This document shows, in pieces, positions 1-8,704 of a stretch of DNA of 9,441 nt (positions within the stretch are counted from its first letter, which is position 1; the number at the start of each line of letters is the position of its first letter). The translations under genes and the position numbers were made by a program. The notes beneath the pieces are model-generated. The model was not told the DNA's origin, made no database searches, and was given only the letters and a program-made list of their open reading frames with translations. Source of the DNA: an uncultured Cyanobium sp. (GTDB lineage: Bacteria > Cyanobacteriota > Cyanobacteriia > PCC-6307 > Cyanobiaceae); NCBI GenBank assembly GCA_937919075.1, contig CALFOF010000238.1:1-9441 (forward strand), written 5' to 3'.

Positions 1-1
1 G

Positions 2-217
2 CAGCTGCTCGTGGTGCTGCGCGATGTGCCGGGTTTCGAACCCAGGCTGCTGCTGCGCCGGCTGCCGCGGCTGCTGGCGGAACCTGACCTGCGCCGCATG
101 GGACTGCAGCTGGCCCAGGGGTTGGCGGAGCGGGGGGTGGTGCGCCTGCTGCGCGATGTGCTGGTGGCGCCGGAAGCCCGCCGGGCCGCTGGAATGGCAC
201 CGGTCGGCAGCTTCTAG
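2..217 (+). CDS. 3' end of an unidentified gene (possibly ABC1/UbiB-type kinase C-terminus)
   Basis: The reading frame is open from the left edge of the window to a TAG at 215-217 and gives about 71 residues, so only the C-terminus of a longer protein is seen. The segment is rich in Leu and Arg and looks helical (a run of LLRRLPRLL type, then LAQGLAERGVVRLLRDVL), ending in GMAPVGSF. No catalytic motif is present. An Arg/Leu-rich helical tail is compatible with the C-terminus of a cyanobacterial AarF/ABC1/UbiB-like kinase, and I have an impression that such a gene lies in this neighbourhood in related genomes, but the fragment alone cannot establish the family. Codon use and GC content match the neighbours. 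The next gene starts 27 bases downstream on the same strand, so co-transcription is possible. Confidence 0.55.
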   Translation, partial: QLLVVLRDVPGFEPRLLLRRLPRLLAEPDLRRMGLQLAQGLAERGVVRLLRDVLVAPEARRAAGMAPVGSF

Positions 218-244
218 GATCGGCGTCCAGCCAGGGAGTTTCAG

Positions 245-889
245 TTGCGCATCCGCCCCAACGTCCTGGGGGTCCTGCTGGGGCTCTCGTTGAGCACGGC
301 CGCTCCGAGTCTCCAGGCGGCCGAGCAACTGGTTTTCGTCAGCGGTGCCTTTCGGCGCTCGATCCCTGTGGCCGATCTCGACCATCTGGCCGAAACAGGC
401 CAGGCCCGTGGTCTGCTGGCCGACGTGCTCAAAATCGGCCGCCAGAACCCTGAAGATGTGGCCCGGCTGTTGAACCAGAAGGTCACCCTGCCGCTGGTGC
501 TCACCAGCCGCTTGCTGTCCACCCGCATCGGCAATGCGATCCTCCAGCGCCTGGCGGGCATCTTTGCGCCGCTCAATGCACCATCCGCGGGCGTTCCCGC
601 CCTCCGCTCGGCCCTGATCATCGGGATTCATAACGGCAACGGCACCCTCACCCCCACGGGCTTTCTGAGGGCCTATCCCACCAACGAGCTGGCGATCAAC
701 ATCCCGGCCCTGCTCAGCCTGCTGGGCAAAACCAATTCCATCGCCGAACTGGTGCGGTTCTTCTCCGAATCCCCGCTCGATGGCCTGCGCGAAGGCAATG
801 AACAGCCTGCCACCAGCGCTCCCGGCAGCTCTCCCGCCAACACCCCCAGCCAGCCACCAGACAGCACTCCTGGCGCCAAGGGTTCCTGA
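245..889 (+). CDS. Exported DUF1400-type small protein (alpha/beta-hydrolase-associated domain)
   Basis: A 214-residue protein with a TTG start. The start is supported by an AGGGAG Shine-Dalgarno at 233-238, six bases before the TTG. The N-terminus ([20 protein letters not shown], then PSLQA-AEQ) is a typical Sec signal peptide with probable cleavage near residue 25, so the product should be periplasmic or lumenal. After it come [25 protein letters not shown], a segment around [21 protein letters not shown], and a late [15 protein letters not shown]. This is the pattern of the cyanobacterial DUF1400 domain, usually the N-terminal part of larger secreted alpha/beta-hydrolase-annotated proteins. 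No GXSXG nucleophile elbow or hydrolase core is present, so it is a free-standing DUF1400 module and probably not an enzyme by itself. The last 35 residues are Pro/Ser/Thr/Gly-rich and probably disordered. Its function is unknown. A hairpin 24 bases after the stop suggests its transcript may end before thrC. Confidence 0.8.
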   Translation: MRIRPNVLGVLLGLSLSTAAPSLQAAEQLVFVSGAFRRSIPVADLDHLAETGQARGLLADVLKIGRQNPEDVARLLNQKVTLPLVLTSRLLSTRIGNAILQRLAGIFAPLNAPSAGVPALRSALIIGIHNGNGTLTPTGFLRAYPTNELAINIPALLSLLGKTNSIAELVRFFSESPLDGLREGNEQPATSAPGSSPANTPSQPPDSTPGAKGS

Positions 890-912
890 CGCACTTGCTG
901 CCTCTAGGCGGT

Positions 913-931
913 GGAGCGCTCTCGGCGCTCC
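913..931 (+). terminator. Hairpin between the DUF1400 gene and thrC (possible terminator)
   Basis: A perfect 7-bp stem, GGAGCGC (913-919) and GCGCTCC (925-931), closes a 5-base loop TCTCG and is followed by TTAA. It begins 24 bases after the stop of the DUF1400 gene. The stem is strong, but the trailing T run is only two bases, so intrinsic termination may be weak. A TAGATT at 944-949, a possible -10 element for thrC, follows it, but no convincing -35 was found. The hairpin also lies inside the longest open frame of thrC, which argues against a thrC start upstream of it. Confidence 0.45.
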
Positions 932-975
932 TTAACCGGCGCGTAGATTCGCCAGAGCCTGCTCCGTCGCCCCCT

Positions 976-2079
976 GTGCCGCTGCTCTCTGCCCTCAGGC
1001 GCCTGAGCGCGAAGCCCACGCTGCAGGACTGGCCGGGGCTGATCGAGGCCTACCGCCCCTGGTTGCCAGTCAGCGATCGCACGCCGGTGATCACCCTGCG
1101 GGAAGGCGCCACCCCCTTGATCCCCGCACCGGCGATCGCGGCACGCGTGGGCCGCGGCGTGAAGGTGTTCCTCAAGTACGACGGCCTCAACCCCACCGGC
1201 AGCTTCAAGGACCGGGGGATGACGATGGCGGTGAGCAAGGCGCGCGAAGCCGGCGCCGAAGCGGTGATCTGCGCGAGCACCGGCAACACCTCCGCCGCGG
1301 CTGCGGCCTATGCCAAGCGCGGCGGCATGCGCGCCTTCGTGCTCATCCCCGATGGCTACGTGGCCCAGGGAAAGCTCGCCCAGGCACTGATGTACGGCGC
1401 CGAGGTGCTGGCGGTGAAAGGCAACTTCGACCGGGCGCTGGCGATCGTGCGCGAGGTGGCAGACAACTACCCCGTCACCCTGGTGAACTCCCTCAACCCC
1501 TACCGGCTGCAGGGCCAGAAGACGGCCGCCTTCGAAGTGGTGGATGCACTCGGCGAGGCTCCCGACTGGCTGTGCATTCCGATGGGCAATGCCGGCAACA
1601 TCAGCGCCTACTGGATGGGCTTCCAGGAGTACCGGAAGGCCGGCCACAGCCAGCGGCTGCCCCGGATGATGGGCTTCCAGGCCAGCGGCTCCGCTCCCCT
1701 GGTGCTGGGCCACACGGTGGAGCAACCCGACACCATCGCCACGGCGATCCGGATCGGCAACCCGGCCAACCGTGACAAGGCCCTGGCGGTGCGCGAGCAG
1801 AGCAACGGCGCCTTCCATGCGGTCACTGATCAGGAAATTCTGGAGGCCTACAAGCTGCTGGGCCGGGAAGAAGGGGTGTTCTGCGAACCCGCCAGCGCCG
1901 CTTCGGTGGCCGGTCTGCTGCAGCAGGCAGCAGAGGTGCCAGCAGGAGCCACGGTGGTCTGCGTGCTCACCGGCAACGGCCTGAAGGATCCCGGCACCGC
2001 GATCGATCACAGCGACGGCTCCTTCCATGCCGGCCTGGCGCCGGAAGTGGACGTGGTCGCCAAGGTGATGGGCTTCTGA
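976..2079 (+). CDS. thrC: Threonine synthase
   Basis: PLP-dependent threonine synthase (EC 4.2.3.1), which converts O-phosphohomoserine to threonine and phosphate in the last step of cytosolic threonine synthesis. From the GTG at 976 it has 367 residues, the length expected for the short ThrC class. Visible fold-type II features are [10 protein letters not shown] with the PLP lysine at K78, STGNTS (101-106) at the substrate site, GNAGN (204-208) as the PLP phosphate loop, [13 protein letters not shown] near residue 305, and LTGNGLKDP (331-339). The frame stays open upstream to a TTG at 895 (394 residues), but those extra residues are Pro-rich, unlike the family, and cross the hairpin at 913-931. 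Homologous sequence begins around [20 protein letters not shown]. The GTG has no clear Shine-Dalgarno, so the exact start remains open. The gene ends before a strong hairpin at 2111-2144 and is probably monocistronic. Confidence 0.96.
   Translation: MPLLSALRRLSAKPTLQDWPGLIEAYRPWLPVSDRTPVITLREGATPLIPAPAIAARVGRGVKVFLKYDGLNPTGSFKDRGMTMAVSKAREAGAEAVICASTGNTSAAAAAYAKRGGMRAFVLIPDGYVAQGKLAQALMYGAEVLAVKGNFDRALAIVREVADNYPVTLVNSLNPYRLQGQKTAAFEVVDALGEAPDWLCIPMGNAGNISAYWMGFQEYRKAGHSQRLPRMMGFQASGSAPLVLGHTVEQPDTIATAIRIGNPANRDKALAVREQSNGAFHAVTDQEILEAYKLLGREEGVFCEPASAASVAGLLQQAAEVPAGATVVCVLTGNGLKDPGTAIDHSDGSFHAGLAPEVDVVAKVMGF
1073..1139. repeat. Two HIP1 octamers (GCGATCGC) inside thrC
   Basis: The 8-bp palindrome GCGATCGC occurs at 1073-1080 and again at 1132-1139, both in the early part of thrC. 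HIP1 is a highly iterated palindrome of many cyanobacterial genomes, especially freshwater ones, so the pair supports the taxonomic reading. Its role is unknown. Confidence 0.7.
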
Positions 2080-2110
2080 GGCCCAGGCTCTTGGCCTGCT
2101 GAGCCCAAAT

Positions 2111-2144
2111 AGCCCCCGCCCACGAAAGGCCGTGGGCGGGGGCT
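2111..2144 (+). terminator. Strong GC-rich hairpin terminator after thrC
   Basis: A perfect 14-bp stem, AGCCCCCGCCCACG (2111-2124) pairing with CGTGGGCGGGGGCT (2131-2144), has a 6-base loop AAAGGC and starts 31 bases after the thrC stop. It is the most stable-looking hairpin in the window. There is no T tract after it (CTTGGC follows), so it is a non-canonical intrinsic terminator or an mRNA 3'-end stabiliser. Its position makes it a boundary between thrC transcription and the origin-like region. The decamer GGCTCTTGGC occurs both before it (2086-2095) and overlapping its right arm (2141-2150). Confidence 0.75.
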
Positions 2145-2300
2145 CTTGGCGTTCGAGCGCCAGCAGATGCGCTGAAGGGGCCTGAGGGGGACGGAATCGT
2201 GGCGTCTTGATGACGGCCGGTGAACAGACCGTCCCAGGGGAAAAGTGGGGATCGGCGGGGGAAAAACACGGCCGAAGCAGGGCCTCGAACAGGGCCCTGG

Positions 2301-2329
2301 TTTTCCCCAGCCCGGGAAACAGTGGAAAA
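2301..2329. promoter_or_regulatory. Facing pair of DnaA-box-like sites
   Basis: TTTTCCCCA (2301-2309) on the plus strand and TTTTCCACT (2321-2329) on the minus strand each differ from TTTTCCACA at one position and point towards each other, 11 bases apart. Together with GTTTCCACA at 2419-2427 they are the best three sites of the cluster. Oppositely oriented boxes are common in bacterial origins. Binding by DnaA is inferred from sequence only. Confidence 0.5.
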
Positions 2330-2418
2330 AGGGAAAACAGCTGCCGTTCGTTTGCGCTTCTCCCCATCTCTGCTGGGCCAGATCGGCTGCTGTGGCTGGC
2401 ATTAAGAACTTTTCCCCG

Positions 2419-2427
2419 GTTTCCACA
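2419..2427 (+). promoter_or_regulatory. DnaA-box-like site
   Basis: GTTTCCACA matches TTTTCCACA at 8 of 9 positions and keeps the CCACA core intact. It is immediately preceded by a weaker TTTTCCCCG (2410-2418) on the same strand, so two 9-mers abut. The pyrimidine-rich tract starts 20 bases downstream, the usual arrangement of a box next to an unwinding element. Confidence 0.5.
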
Positions 2428-2604
2428 CCCCCTACGACTACGGCTGTTTTTCTCTTTTTTCTGAAAGAAGGAACTTCCGTAGAAGGATCGCGGAAAACGG
2501 GCATGGGAAAAACCGCTGACGGTCGTCTGCCGTTGCGGATCGCCCCGGCTTGTGGAAGCGTGGTGGGGCCCGGAATGGGCATCCCCACCCGGAGTGTCAA
2601 AACG

Positions 2605-3771
2605 ATGAAGCTGGTCTGCTCCCAGGCGGAACTGAGCGCCAGCCTTCAGCTGGTCAGCCGCGCGGTGGCGGCCCGGCCGACGCACCCGGTGCTGGCCAAC
2701 GTGTTGCTTACCGCCGATGCCGGCACCGGCCGGCTGAGCCTTACCGGCTTCGATCTCAATCTCGGCATCCAGACCAGCCTGCCGGCGGCGGTTGAAACCA
2801 GCGGCGCGATCACGCTGCCCTCGCGCCTGTTCGGCGAAATCGTTTCCCGGCTCTCTGCCGACAGCCCGATCACCCTGGAATGCCCCGAGGGCCAGGAGCA
2901 GGTGGAGCTCACCAGCTTCTCCGGCAGCTACCAGATGCGCGGGCTGTCGGCGGAGGATTTTCCCGACCTGCCCCTGGTGCAGACCGGAGCGCCGATCCGG
3001 CTGGAGGCGGAAGCCCTGATCAAGGGCCTGCGTGCCACTCTGTTCGCCAGCAGCCCGGATGAGGCCAAGCAGTTGCTCACCGGCGTGCATCTCGGCCTTG
3101 AGCACGACGGCCTCGAGTGCGCCGCCACCGATGGTCACCGCCTCTCGGTGCTGCGCCTCAACAACGCGGCGGCCGGTGCTGGCCCGGGCAGCGGCGCTGT
3201 GGAGGTGGAAGAGGCGCCGAGCTTTGCTGTCACGGTGCCGGCCCGATCCCTGCGAGAACTCGAGCGCCTGCTGTCTTCCCGCCAGTCACAGGAGCCGGTG
3301 AGCCTGTTCAGCGAACGGGGGCAGGTGGTGTTCGTCTGGGCGGATCAGGTGCTCACCAGCCGTAGCCTTGATGGCACCTACCCCAACTACGGCCAGCTGA
3401 TTCCTGCCTCCTTCAGCCGCACCCTGGAGCTCGACCGCCGCGCCTTCGTCAACGCCCTGGAGCGGGTGGCTGTGGTGGCTGACCAGCACAACAACGTGGT
3501 GAAGCTGAGCAGCGATCCGGCCAACGACCGCCTGCGCATCAGCGCCGATGCCCAGGATGTGGGCAGCGGCTCGGAATCCTTGCCGGCGCTGGTGAAAGGG
3601 GACGCGATCGAGATCGCCTTCAATGTGCGCTACGTGCTCGATGGCCTCAAAGCGATGACCGCCGAACGGGTGGAGCTGCGCTGCAACGCCCCCACCACGC
3701 CTGCCGTGCTGGCGCCGCTGGAGGATCCCAGCTTCACCTACCTGGTGATGCCTGTGCAGATCCGCAGCTGA
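2605..3771 (+). CDS. dnaN: DNA polymerase III beta subunit (sliding clamp)
   Basis: DnaN forms a dimeric ring around DNA that tethers the replicative polymerase and other clamp-binding proteins. From the ATG at 2605 it has 388 residues, close to the family norm of 365-390, in three clamp domains (roughly 1-125, 126-255 and 256-388). The start MKLVCSQAELSASLQLVSRAV is the usual cyanobacterial one, with GGAG at 2591-2594 as ribosome binding site. Other marks are RPTHPVLANVLL (24-34), ATDGHRL (174-180), whose residues line the clamp-binding-motif pocket in E. coli, GTYPNYGQLIP, and the C-terminal YLVMPVQIRS, the counterpart of the E. coli MPMRL tail of the same pocket. A Gly/Ala-rich loop (AAAGAGPGSGAVEVEE) follows ATDGHRLSVLRLNN. 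The frame is open upstream to about 2245, but that part crosses the origin-like region and resembles no clamp. The next gene starts 4 bases after the stop. Confidence 0.98.
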   Translation: MKLVCSQAELSASLQLVSRAVAARPTHPVLANVLLTADAGTGRLSLTGFDLNLGIQTSLPAAVETSGAITLPSRLFGEIVSRLSADSPITLECPEGQEQVELTSFSGSYQMRGLSAEDFPDLPLVQTGAPIRLEAEALIKGLRATLFASSPDEAKQLLTGVHLGLEHDGLECAATDGHRLSVLRLNNAAAGAGPGSGAVEVEEAPSFAVTVPARSLRELERLLSSRQSQEPVSLFSERGQVVFVWADQVLTSRSLDGTYPNYGQLIPASFSRTLELDRRAFVNALERVAVVADQHNNVVKLSSDPANDRLRISADAQDVGSGSESLPALVKGDAIEIAFNVRYVLDGLKAMTAERVELRCNAPTTPAVLAPLEDPSFTYLVMPVQIRS

Positions 3772-3775
3772 TGCC

Positions 3776-4636
3776 GTGAGCCTTCCCGCTCAGCTGCTGC
3801 TCTCTGATCTGCTGCGGCTTCGGGTGCGCTGCGATCAGGGCCTTGATCATGGCCCCGGGCTGATGGGTTGGATGCACCCGCCGGTGCACCGTCTGCTCGG
3901 TTGGGCCAGCAAACCTTCTGCCTTCGGCACGCGCCGGCTGGTGTGGCGCCTCGACCAACTGCGCGGCCTTGGCGAGCTGGAGGCCCTGGTGCTGGGCGAA
4001 CCGGCTGTCACCGATCCGGCCACGCTCGAACGCCTGCCCACGCTGTTTGATGCCGCCCTCACCGGCGCCGGTGGCGCCGTGCTGGGCACGGTGGCGGATG
4101 CGGCCGTGGAGCTGCGCAGCGGCCGCATCCTGCATTACCTGGTGTCGCGCACCGATCCGCGCCTGCCGGGCACCAGCCGCTGGCGCCTCACGCCCGATCG
4201 GATCGTCGACCAGCAACCCGGCCAGGTGTTCACTGGCCTCAGTGGCCTCGACGACCTGCCACTGGCCAAGGCCAGTGTGAGGCAGGAGTTTCTGCGCCGC
4301 TCGCGCCGCTGGCGCGATCAGGTGGGTCAGGAGACCTCCCGGATCAAGGATCAGTTTCAGGAAGTGGGCGGGCGCTTCGAAGAACGGCTGGAGGGCTGGC
4401 TGGAGGAACCGCCCTGGCAGGAGCCGCAGCGGGAAGGTCCGCCCTGGCCAGACCCAGACGCCGATCCCGGCCGGCGCCATCCCGACGCTGACCCGTTGGA
4501 GGCCTGGGACGACGACGACGATCGCGGCAACGACCCCACGGCCTGGGACCCGCCAGACGCCGATCCTCAGCCCGTCCGCGAAGGGCCGTCCCGCCGGGGC
4601 CGCCGCTACGACAGCGACGCCGATCCCTGGGTCTGA
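3776..4636 (+). CDS. PRC-barrel-like protein with acidic DADP-repeat tail
   Basis: A 286-residue protein starting with GTG, 4 bases after the dnaN stop and so probably translationally coupled; the overlapping ATG at 3771 stops after two codons. Residues about 7-76 and 83-155 look like two beta-rich PRC-barrel-type units: the first around [12 protein letters not shown]...RLLGWASK, the second around [30 protein letters not shown] with a later WRLTPDRI. A charged amphipathic helix, possibly coiled coil, covers about 165-210. The tail from about 211 is disordered-looking, Pro/Trp/Asp-rich, with four DADP motifs (228-231, 237-240, 261-264, 281-284), two PPW motifs and two AWD motifs, ending DADPWV. 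There is no signal peptide or membrane segment. I recall a conserved hypothetical PRC-barrel protein at this place in picocyanobacterial genomes. Its function is unknown; PRC barrels often act in protein or RNA binding. Confidence 0.85.
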   Translation: MSLPAQLLLSDLLRLRVRCDQGLDHGPGLMGWMHPPVHRLLGWASKPSAFGTRRLVWRLDQLRGLGELEALVLGEPAVTDPATLERLPTLFDAALTGAGGAVLGTVADAAVELRSGRILHYLVSRTDPRLPGTSRWRLTPDRIVDQQPGQVFTGLSGLDDLPLAKASVRQEFLRRSRRWRDQVGQETSRIKDQFQEVGGRFEERLEGWLEEPPWQEPQREGPPWPDPDADPGRRHPDADPLEAWDDDDDRGNDPTAWDPPDADPQPVREGPSRRGRRYDSDADPWV

Positions 4637-4706
4637 AGCCGCCGATCCCGCGCCGGCAGTGGGCGGTCGCTCGGCCAGACTGAGCTTTCCTGCCTGCGGC
4701 TGCCTG

Positions 4707-7076
4707 GTGTCCTCCCCCTCCTATCCGCTTGCCGAAGCTCTGCGCAAGGAGGGCCTCAGCCGGGCCGACTACGACGAGATCGTGCGGCGCCTGGGCCGGG
4801 CACCGAACCGCGCCGAGCTGGGCATGTTCGGGGTGATGTGGTCGGAGCACTGCTGTTACCGCAACTCCCGCCCCCTGCTGGGCCAGTTCCCCACCACCGG
4901 GCCGCGCATCCTGGTGGGGCCCGGCGAGAACGCCGGCGTGGTCGATCTGGGCGAGGGCCAGCATCTGGCTTTCAAGATTGAGAGCCACAACCACCCCTCG
5001 GCCGTGGAGCCCTTCCAGGGCGCAGCCACCGGCGTGGGCGGCATCCTGCGCGACATCTTCACGATGGGTGCGCGCCCGATCGCGCTGCTCAATGCCCTGC
5101 GCTTCGGGCCGCTGGAAGATCCCCGCAATGTGGGGTTGATGGAGGGCGTGGTGGCCGGCATCGCCCACTACGGCAACTGCGTCGGCGTGCCGACGGTTGG
5201 AGGGGAGGTGGCCTTCGATCCCAGCTACAGCGGCAACCCGCTCGTCAATGCCATGGCCCTGGGGTTGATGGAAACCGAGGAAATCGTGCGCTCCGGTGCG
5301 GCGGGTGTGGGCAATCCGGTGGTCTATGTGGGCAGCACCACCGGCCGTGATGGCATGGGCGGTGCCAGCTTCGCCAGCGCCGAGCTCACGGAAGCCTCCC
5401 TCGACGACCGCCCGGCCGTGCAGGTGGGCGATCCCTTCCTGGAGAAGGGGCTGATCGAGGCTTGCCTGGAAGCCTTCAAGAGCGGCGATGTGGTGGCCGC
5501 CCAGGACATGGGCGCCGCCGGCCTAACCTGCAGCTGCTCGGAGATGGCCGCCAAGGGTGGCGTGGGTGTGGAACTCAACCTCGACCTTGTGCCGGCCCGC
5601 GAACACGGCATGACCGCCTACGAGTTCCTGCTGTCGGAATCGCAGGAGCGCATGTTGTTCGTGGTGCGCCAGGGCCGCGAGCAGCCCCTGATGGAGCGCT
5701 TCCGCCGCTGGGGCCTGCAGGCTGCGGTGGTGGGCCGCGTGGTGGCCGAGAACGTGGTGCGGGTGCTGCAGCACGGCGAGGTAGCCGCTGAGGTGCCGGC
5801 CAATGCCCTCGCCGACGACACCCCGATCAACCACCACGAGCTGCTCGCTGCCCCGCCGGCCGAGATCCAGGCCCACTGGCAGTGGAGCGAAGACCAGCTG
5901 CCGCCCGCCGGCACCGGCGGCATCACCCCGGTGGGCCAGGCGCCGCTCAGCTGGAACCAGGTGCTGCTGGCCCTGCTCGATACCCCCACGATCGCCAGCA
6001 AGCGCTGGGTGTATCGCCAGTACGACCACCAGGTGCAGGGCAACACTGTGATGCCCCCTGGCGGTGCCGATGCGGCCGTGGTGCGGCTGCGGCCCCAGCA
6101 GGGGCAAGGCTCGTTGCTGCCGGCCCAGCGCGGCGTGGCGGCGGTGGTGGATTGCCCCAACCGCTGGGTGGCTCTCGATCCAGAACGGGGCGCGATGGCA
6201 GCGGTGGCCGAAGCGGCCCGCAACCTCAGCTGCGTAGGAGCCGAGCCACTGGCGGTCACCGACAACCTCAACTTCCCTTCCCCCGACAACCCCACCGGCT
6301 ACTGGCAGCTGGCGATGGCCTGCCGCGGCCTCTCGGAGGCCTGCGCCGCGCTCGGCACACCGGTCACCGGCGGCAACGTCTCCCTCTACAACGAGACCCG
6401 CCTGCCCGATGGCCGCCTGCAGCCGATCCATCCCACCCCTGTGGTGGGGATGGTGGGCCTGGTGGCCGATCTTGCCCACGTCACCGGGCAGGCCTGGCGC
6501 GCGGCCGGCGATGCCATCTGGCTGCTGGGCGTGCCGCTGGCGGGCGACGCCGACGCCGACGAGCGGCTGGGGCTGGCGGCCAGCGGCTATCTGGAGTGGG
6601 TCCACGGCCTCAGCACCGGCCGACCGCCGCGCACGGACCTGGCGCTGGAGGCGGCGGTGCAGGCTCTGCTGCGGCAGGCGATCGCCCAGGGGGTGGTGAC
6701 TGCCGCCCACGATCTCAGCGATGGAGGCCTGGCGGTGGCGGCGGCCGAATGTTGCCTCGCCTCGGGTCTGGGCGCCCAGCTGGAGCTGCCGGCAGGCACG
6801 GCCCGCGCCGACCGGCTGCTGTTCGCTGAAGGTGGCGCCCGGGTGCTGGTGGGCGTGCCGACGGCCCAGGGCCAGGCCTGGCAGGCGTTGCTGGAGCAGG
6901 CGCCGCTCAGCGGTGCCGCTGGCTCCCCGCCGGCCTGCCAGCGGTTGGGCCAGGTGCAGGCCGAGGCGATGCTGAGCATTGAGCGCGGTGGCACAACGTT
7001 GCTGGCGCAGCCGCTTGATGTGTTGGGGCTGGCTTACGAGCAGGCGATTCCCCGCCGGCTGGCCGGCGGGGCCTGA
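4707..7076 (+). CDS. purL: Phosphoribosylformylglycinamidine synthase, PurL subunit
   Basis: PurL is the synthetase subunit that converts FGAR to FGAM using ATP and ammonia (EC 6.3.5.3, step 4 of de novo purine synthesis). At 789 residues it is the small Bacillus-type PurL, which needs separate PurQ (glutaminase) and PurS; neither is in this window. Motifs include [14 protein letters not shown] (H48), ESHNHPS (92-98) and [12 protein letters not shown] (105-116). Two repeated AIRS-type halves follow, the second with [54 protein letters not shown] and [17 protein letters not shown] chose the GTG at 4707 because the family-like sequence begins [23 protein letters not shown]. An in-frame GTG at 4659 would add 16 Cys/Arg-rich residues unlike homologues. 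Neither start has a clear Shine-Dalgarno. It follows the PRC-barrel gene by 70 bases (22 with the upstream start), so an operon with dnaN is likely. Confidence 0.97.
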   Translation: MSSPSYPLAEALRKEGLSRADYDEIVRRLGRAPNRAELGMFGVMWSEHCCYRNSRPLLGQFPTTGPRILVGPGENAGVVDLGEGQHLAFKIESHNHPSAVEPFQGAATGVGGILRDIFTMGARPIALLNALRFGPLEDPRNVGLMEGVVAGIAHYGNCVGVPTVGGEVAFDPSYSGNPLVNAMALGLMETEEIVRSGAAGVGNPVVYVGSTTGRDGMGGASFASAELTEASLDDRPAVQVGDPFLEKGLIEACLEAFKSGDVVAAQDMGAAGLTCSCSEMAAKGGVGVELNLDLVPAREHGMTAYEFLLSESQERMLFVVRQGREQPLMERFRRWGLQAAVVGRVVAENVVRVLQHGEVAAEVPANALADDTPINHHELLAAPPAEIQAHWQWSEDQLPPAGTGGITPVGQAPLSWNQVLLALLDTPTIASKRWVYRQYDHQVQGNTVMPPGGADAAVVRLRPQQGQGSLLPAQRGVAAVVDCPNRWVALDPERGAMAAVAEAARNLSCVGAEPLAVTDNLNFPSPDNPTGYWQLAMACRGLSEACAALGTPVTGGNVSLYNETRLPDGRLQPIHPTPVVGMVGLVADLAHVTGQAWRAAGDAIWLLGVPLAGDADADERLGLAASGYLEWVHGLSTGRPPRTDLALEAAVQALLRQAIAQGVVTAAHDLSDGGLAVAAAECCLASGLGAQLELPAGTARADRLLFAEGGARVLVGVPTAQGQAWQALLEQAPLSGAAGSPPACQRLGQVQAEAMLSIERGGTTLLAQPLDVLGLAYEQAIPRRLAGGA
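6678..6685. repeat. HIP1 octamer inside purL
   Basis: A third GCGATCGC palindrome, here within GGCGATCGCC, the longer form often seen around HIP1 in cyanobacteria. It is silent with respect to the PurL frame (codons for Gln-Ala-Ile-Ala). Confidence 0.65.
7050..7071 (+). terminator. GC-rich hairpin over the last codons of purL
   Basis: CCCCGCCGG (7050-7058) and CCGGCGGGG (7063-7071) form a perfect 9-bp stem with a 4-base CTGG loop. It ends two bases before the purL stop codon at 7074-7076 and encodes the C-terminal residues of about PRRLAGG. No T tract follows. It could be a partial terminator, a processing signal between purL and purF, or simply a result of GC-rich coding sequence. The perfect stem and its position at the gene end make chance less attractive, but function is not shown. 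Confidence 0.4.
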
Positions 7077-7212
7077 GGCAGACTGTCAACGAAGTCGGTC
7101 AGTGGTTAGGCCTGTGGTTCGCGCGCACCCCAGGCAGCACCCCTCCCTGCCACCTTCCGCCCCCCCCGGCGTCAGCTCGCCTGTTGGCGCCAGCGCGGCT
7201 GCTGCGGTGGTC

Positions 7213-8700
<1,488 letters not shown>

Positions 8701-8704
8701 ATCT

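Larger units (their letters stand above)
2230..2560. other. Candidate chromosomal replication origin (oriC) upstream of dnaN
   Basis: The 525-base gene-free stretch 2080-2604 lies between the thrC terminator and dnaN. Within it are many sequences close to the cyanobacterial DnaA box TTTTCCACA. Three match at 8 of 9 positions: TTTTCCCCA (2301-2309, plus), TTTTCCACT (2321-2329, minus) and GTTTCCACA (2419-2427, plus). Several match at 7 of 9: 2236-2244 minus, 2410-2418 plus, 2489-2497 minus and 2551-2559 minus. Further GGGAAAA-type matches are seen near 2258-2266, 2329-2337 and 2503-2511. A pyrimidine run of T and C (2447-2462), followed by an A-rich patch, is the most AT-rich segment and a possible unwinding element. 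In Synechococcus elongatus and the marine picocyanobacteria the origin is placed next to dnaN, which supports the call. No perfect 9/9 box was found, so function is inferred. Confidence 0.6.

Noticed and set aside
2245..2604. A 120-residue N-terminal extension of DnaN in the same frame
   Set aside because: It crosses the DnaA-box-like cluster, has Lys/Pro-rich random composition, and the clamp homology begins exactly at MKLVCSQAEL with a GGAG ten bases upstream.
904..3138. A 744-residue open frame on the minus strand opposite thrC and the start of dnaN
   Set aside because: It runs antisense through thrC, the oriC-like region and the dnaN N-terminus, and its product is a His/Gly/Arg/Ala-rich shadow with no family signature. 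Such long antisense frames are expected at this GC content.
4659..4706. A purL start at the upstream GTG 4659
   Set aside because: It would add 16 residues unlike the family, with no Shine-Dalgarno. Kept only as an alternative to GTG 4707, which also lacks one.
5523..6710. A 395-residue minus-strand open frame inside purL (and a similar one, 7099-8409, inside purF)
   Set aside because: Both mirror well-conserved plus-strand enzymes and show His/Gly/Arg-rich composition with no recognisable domain, so they are GC-driven shadows.
7077..7212. A purine riboswitch or PurR-type operator in front of purF
   Set aside because: No conserved purine-aptamer core or paired PurBox-like repeats could be seen in these 136 bases, only a C-rich leader.
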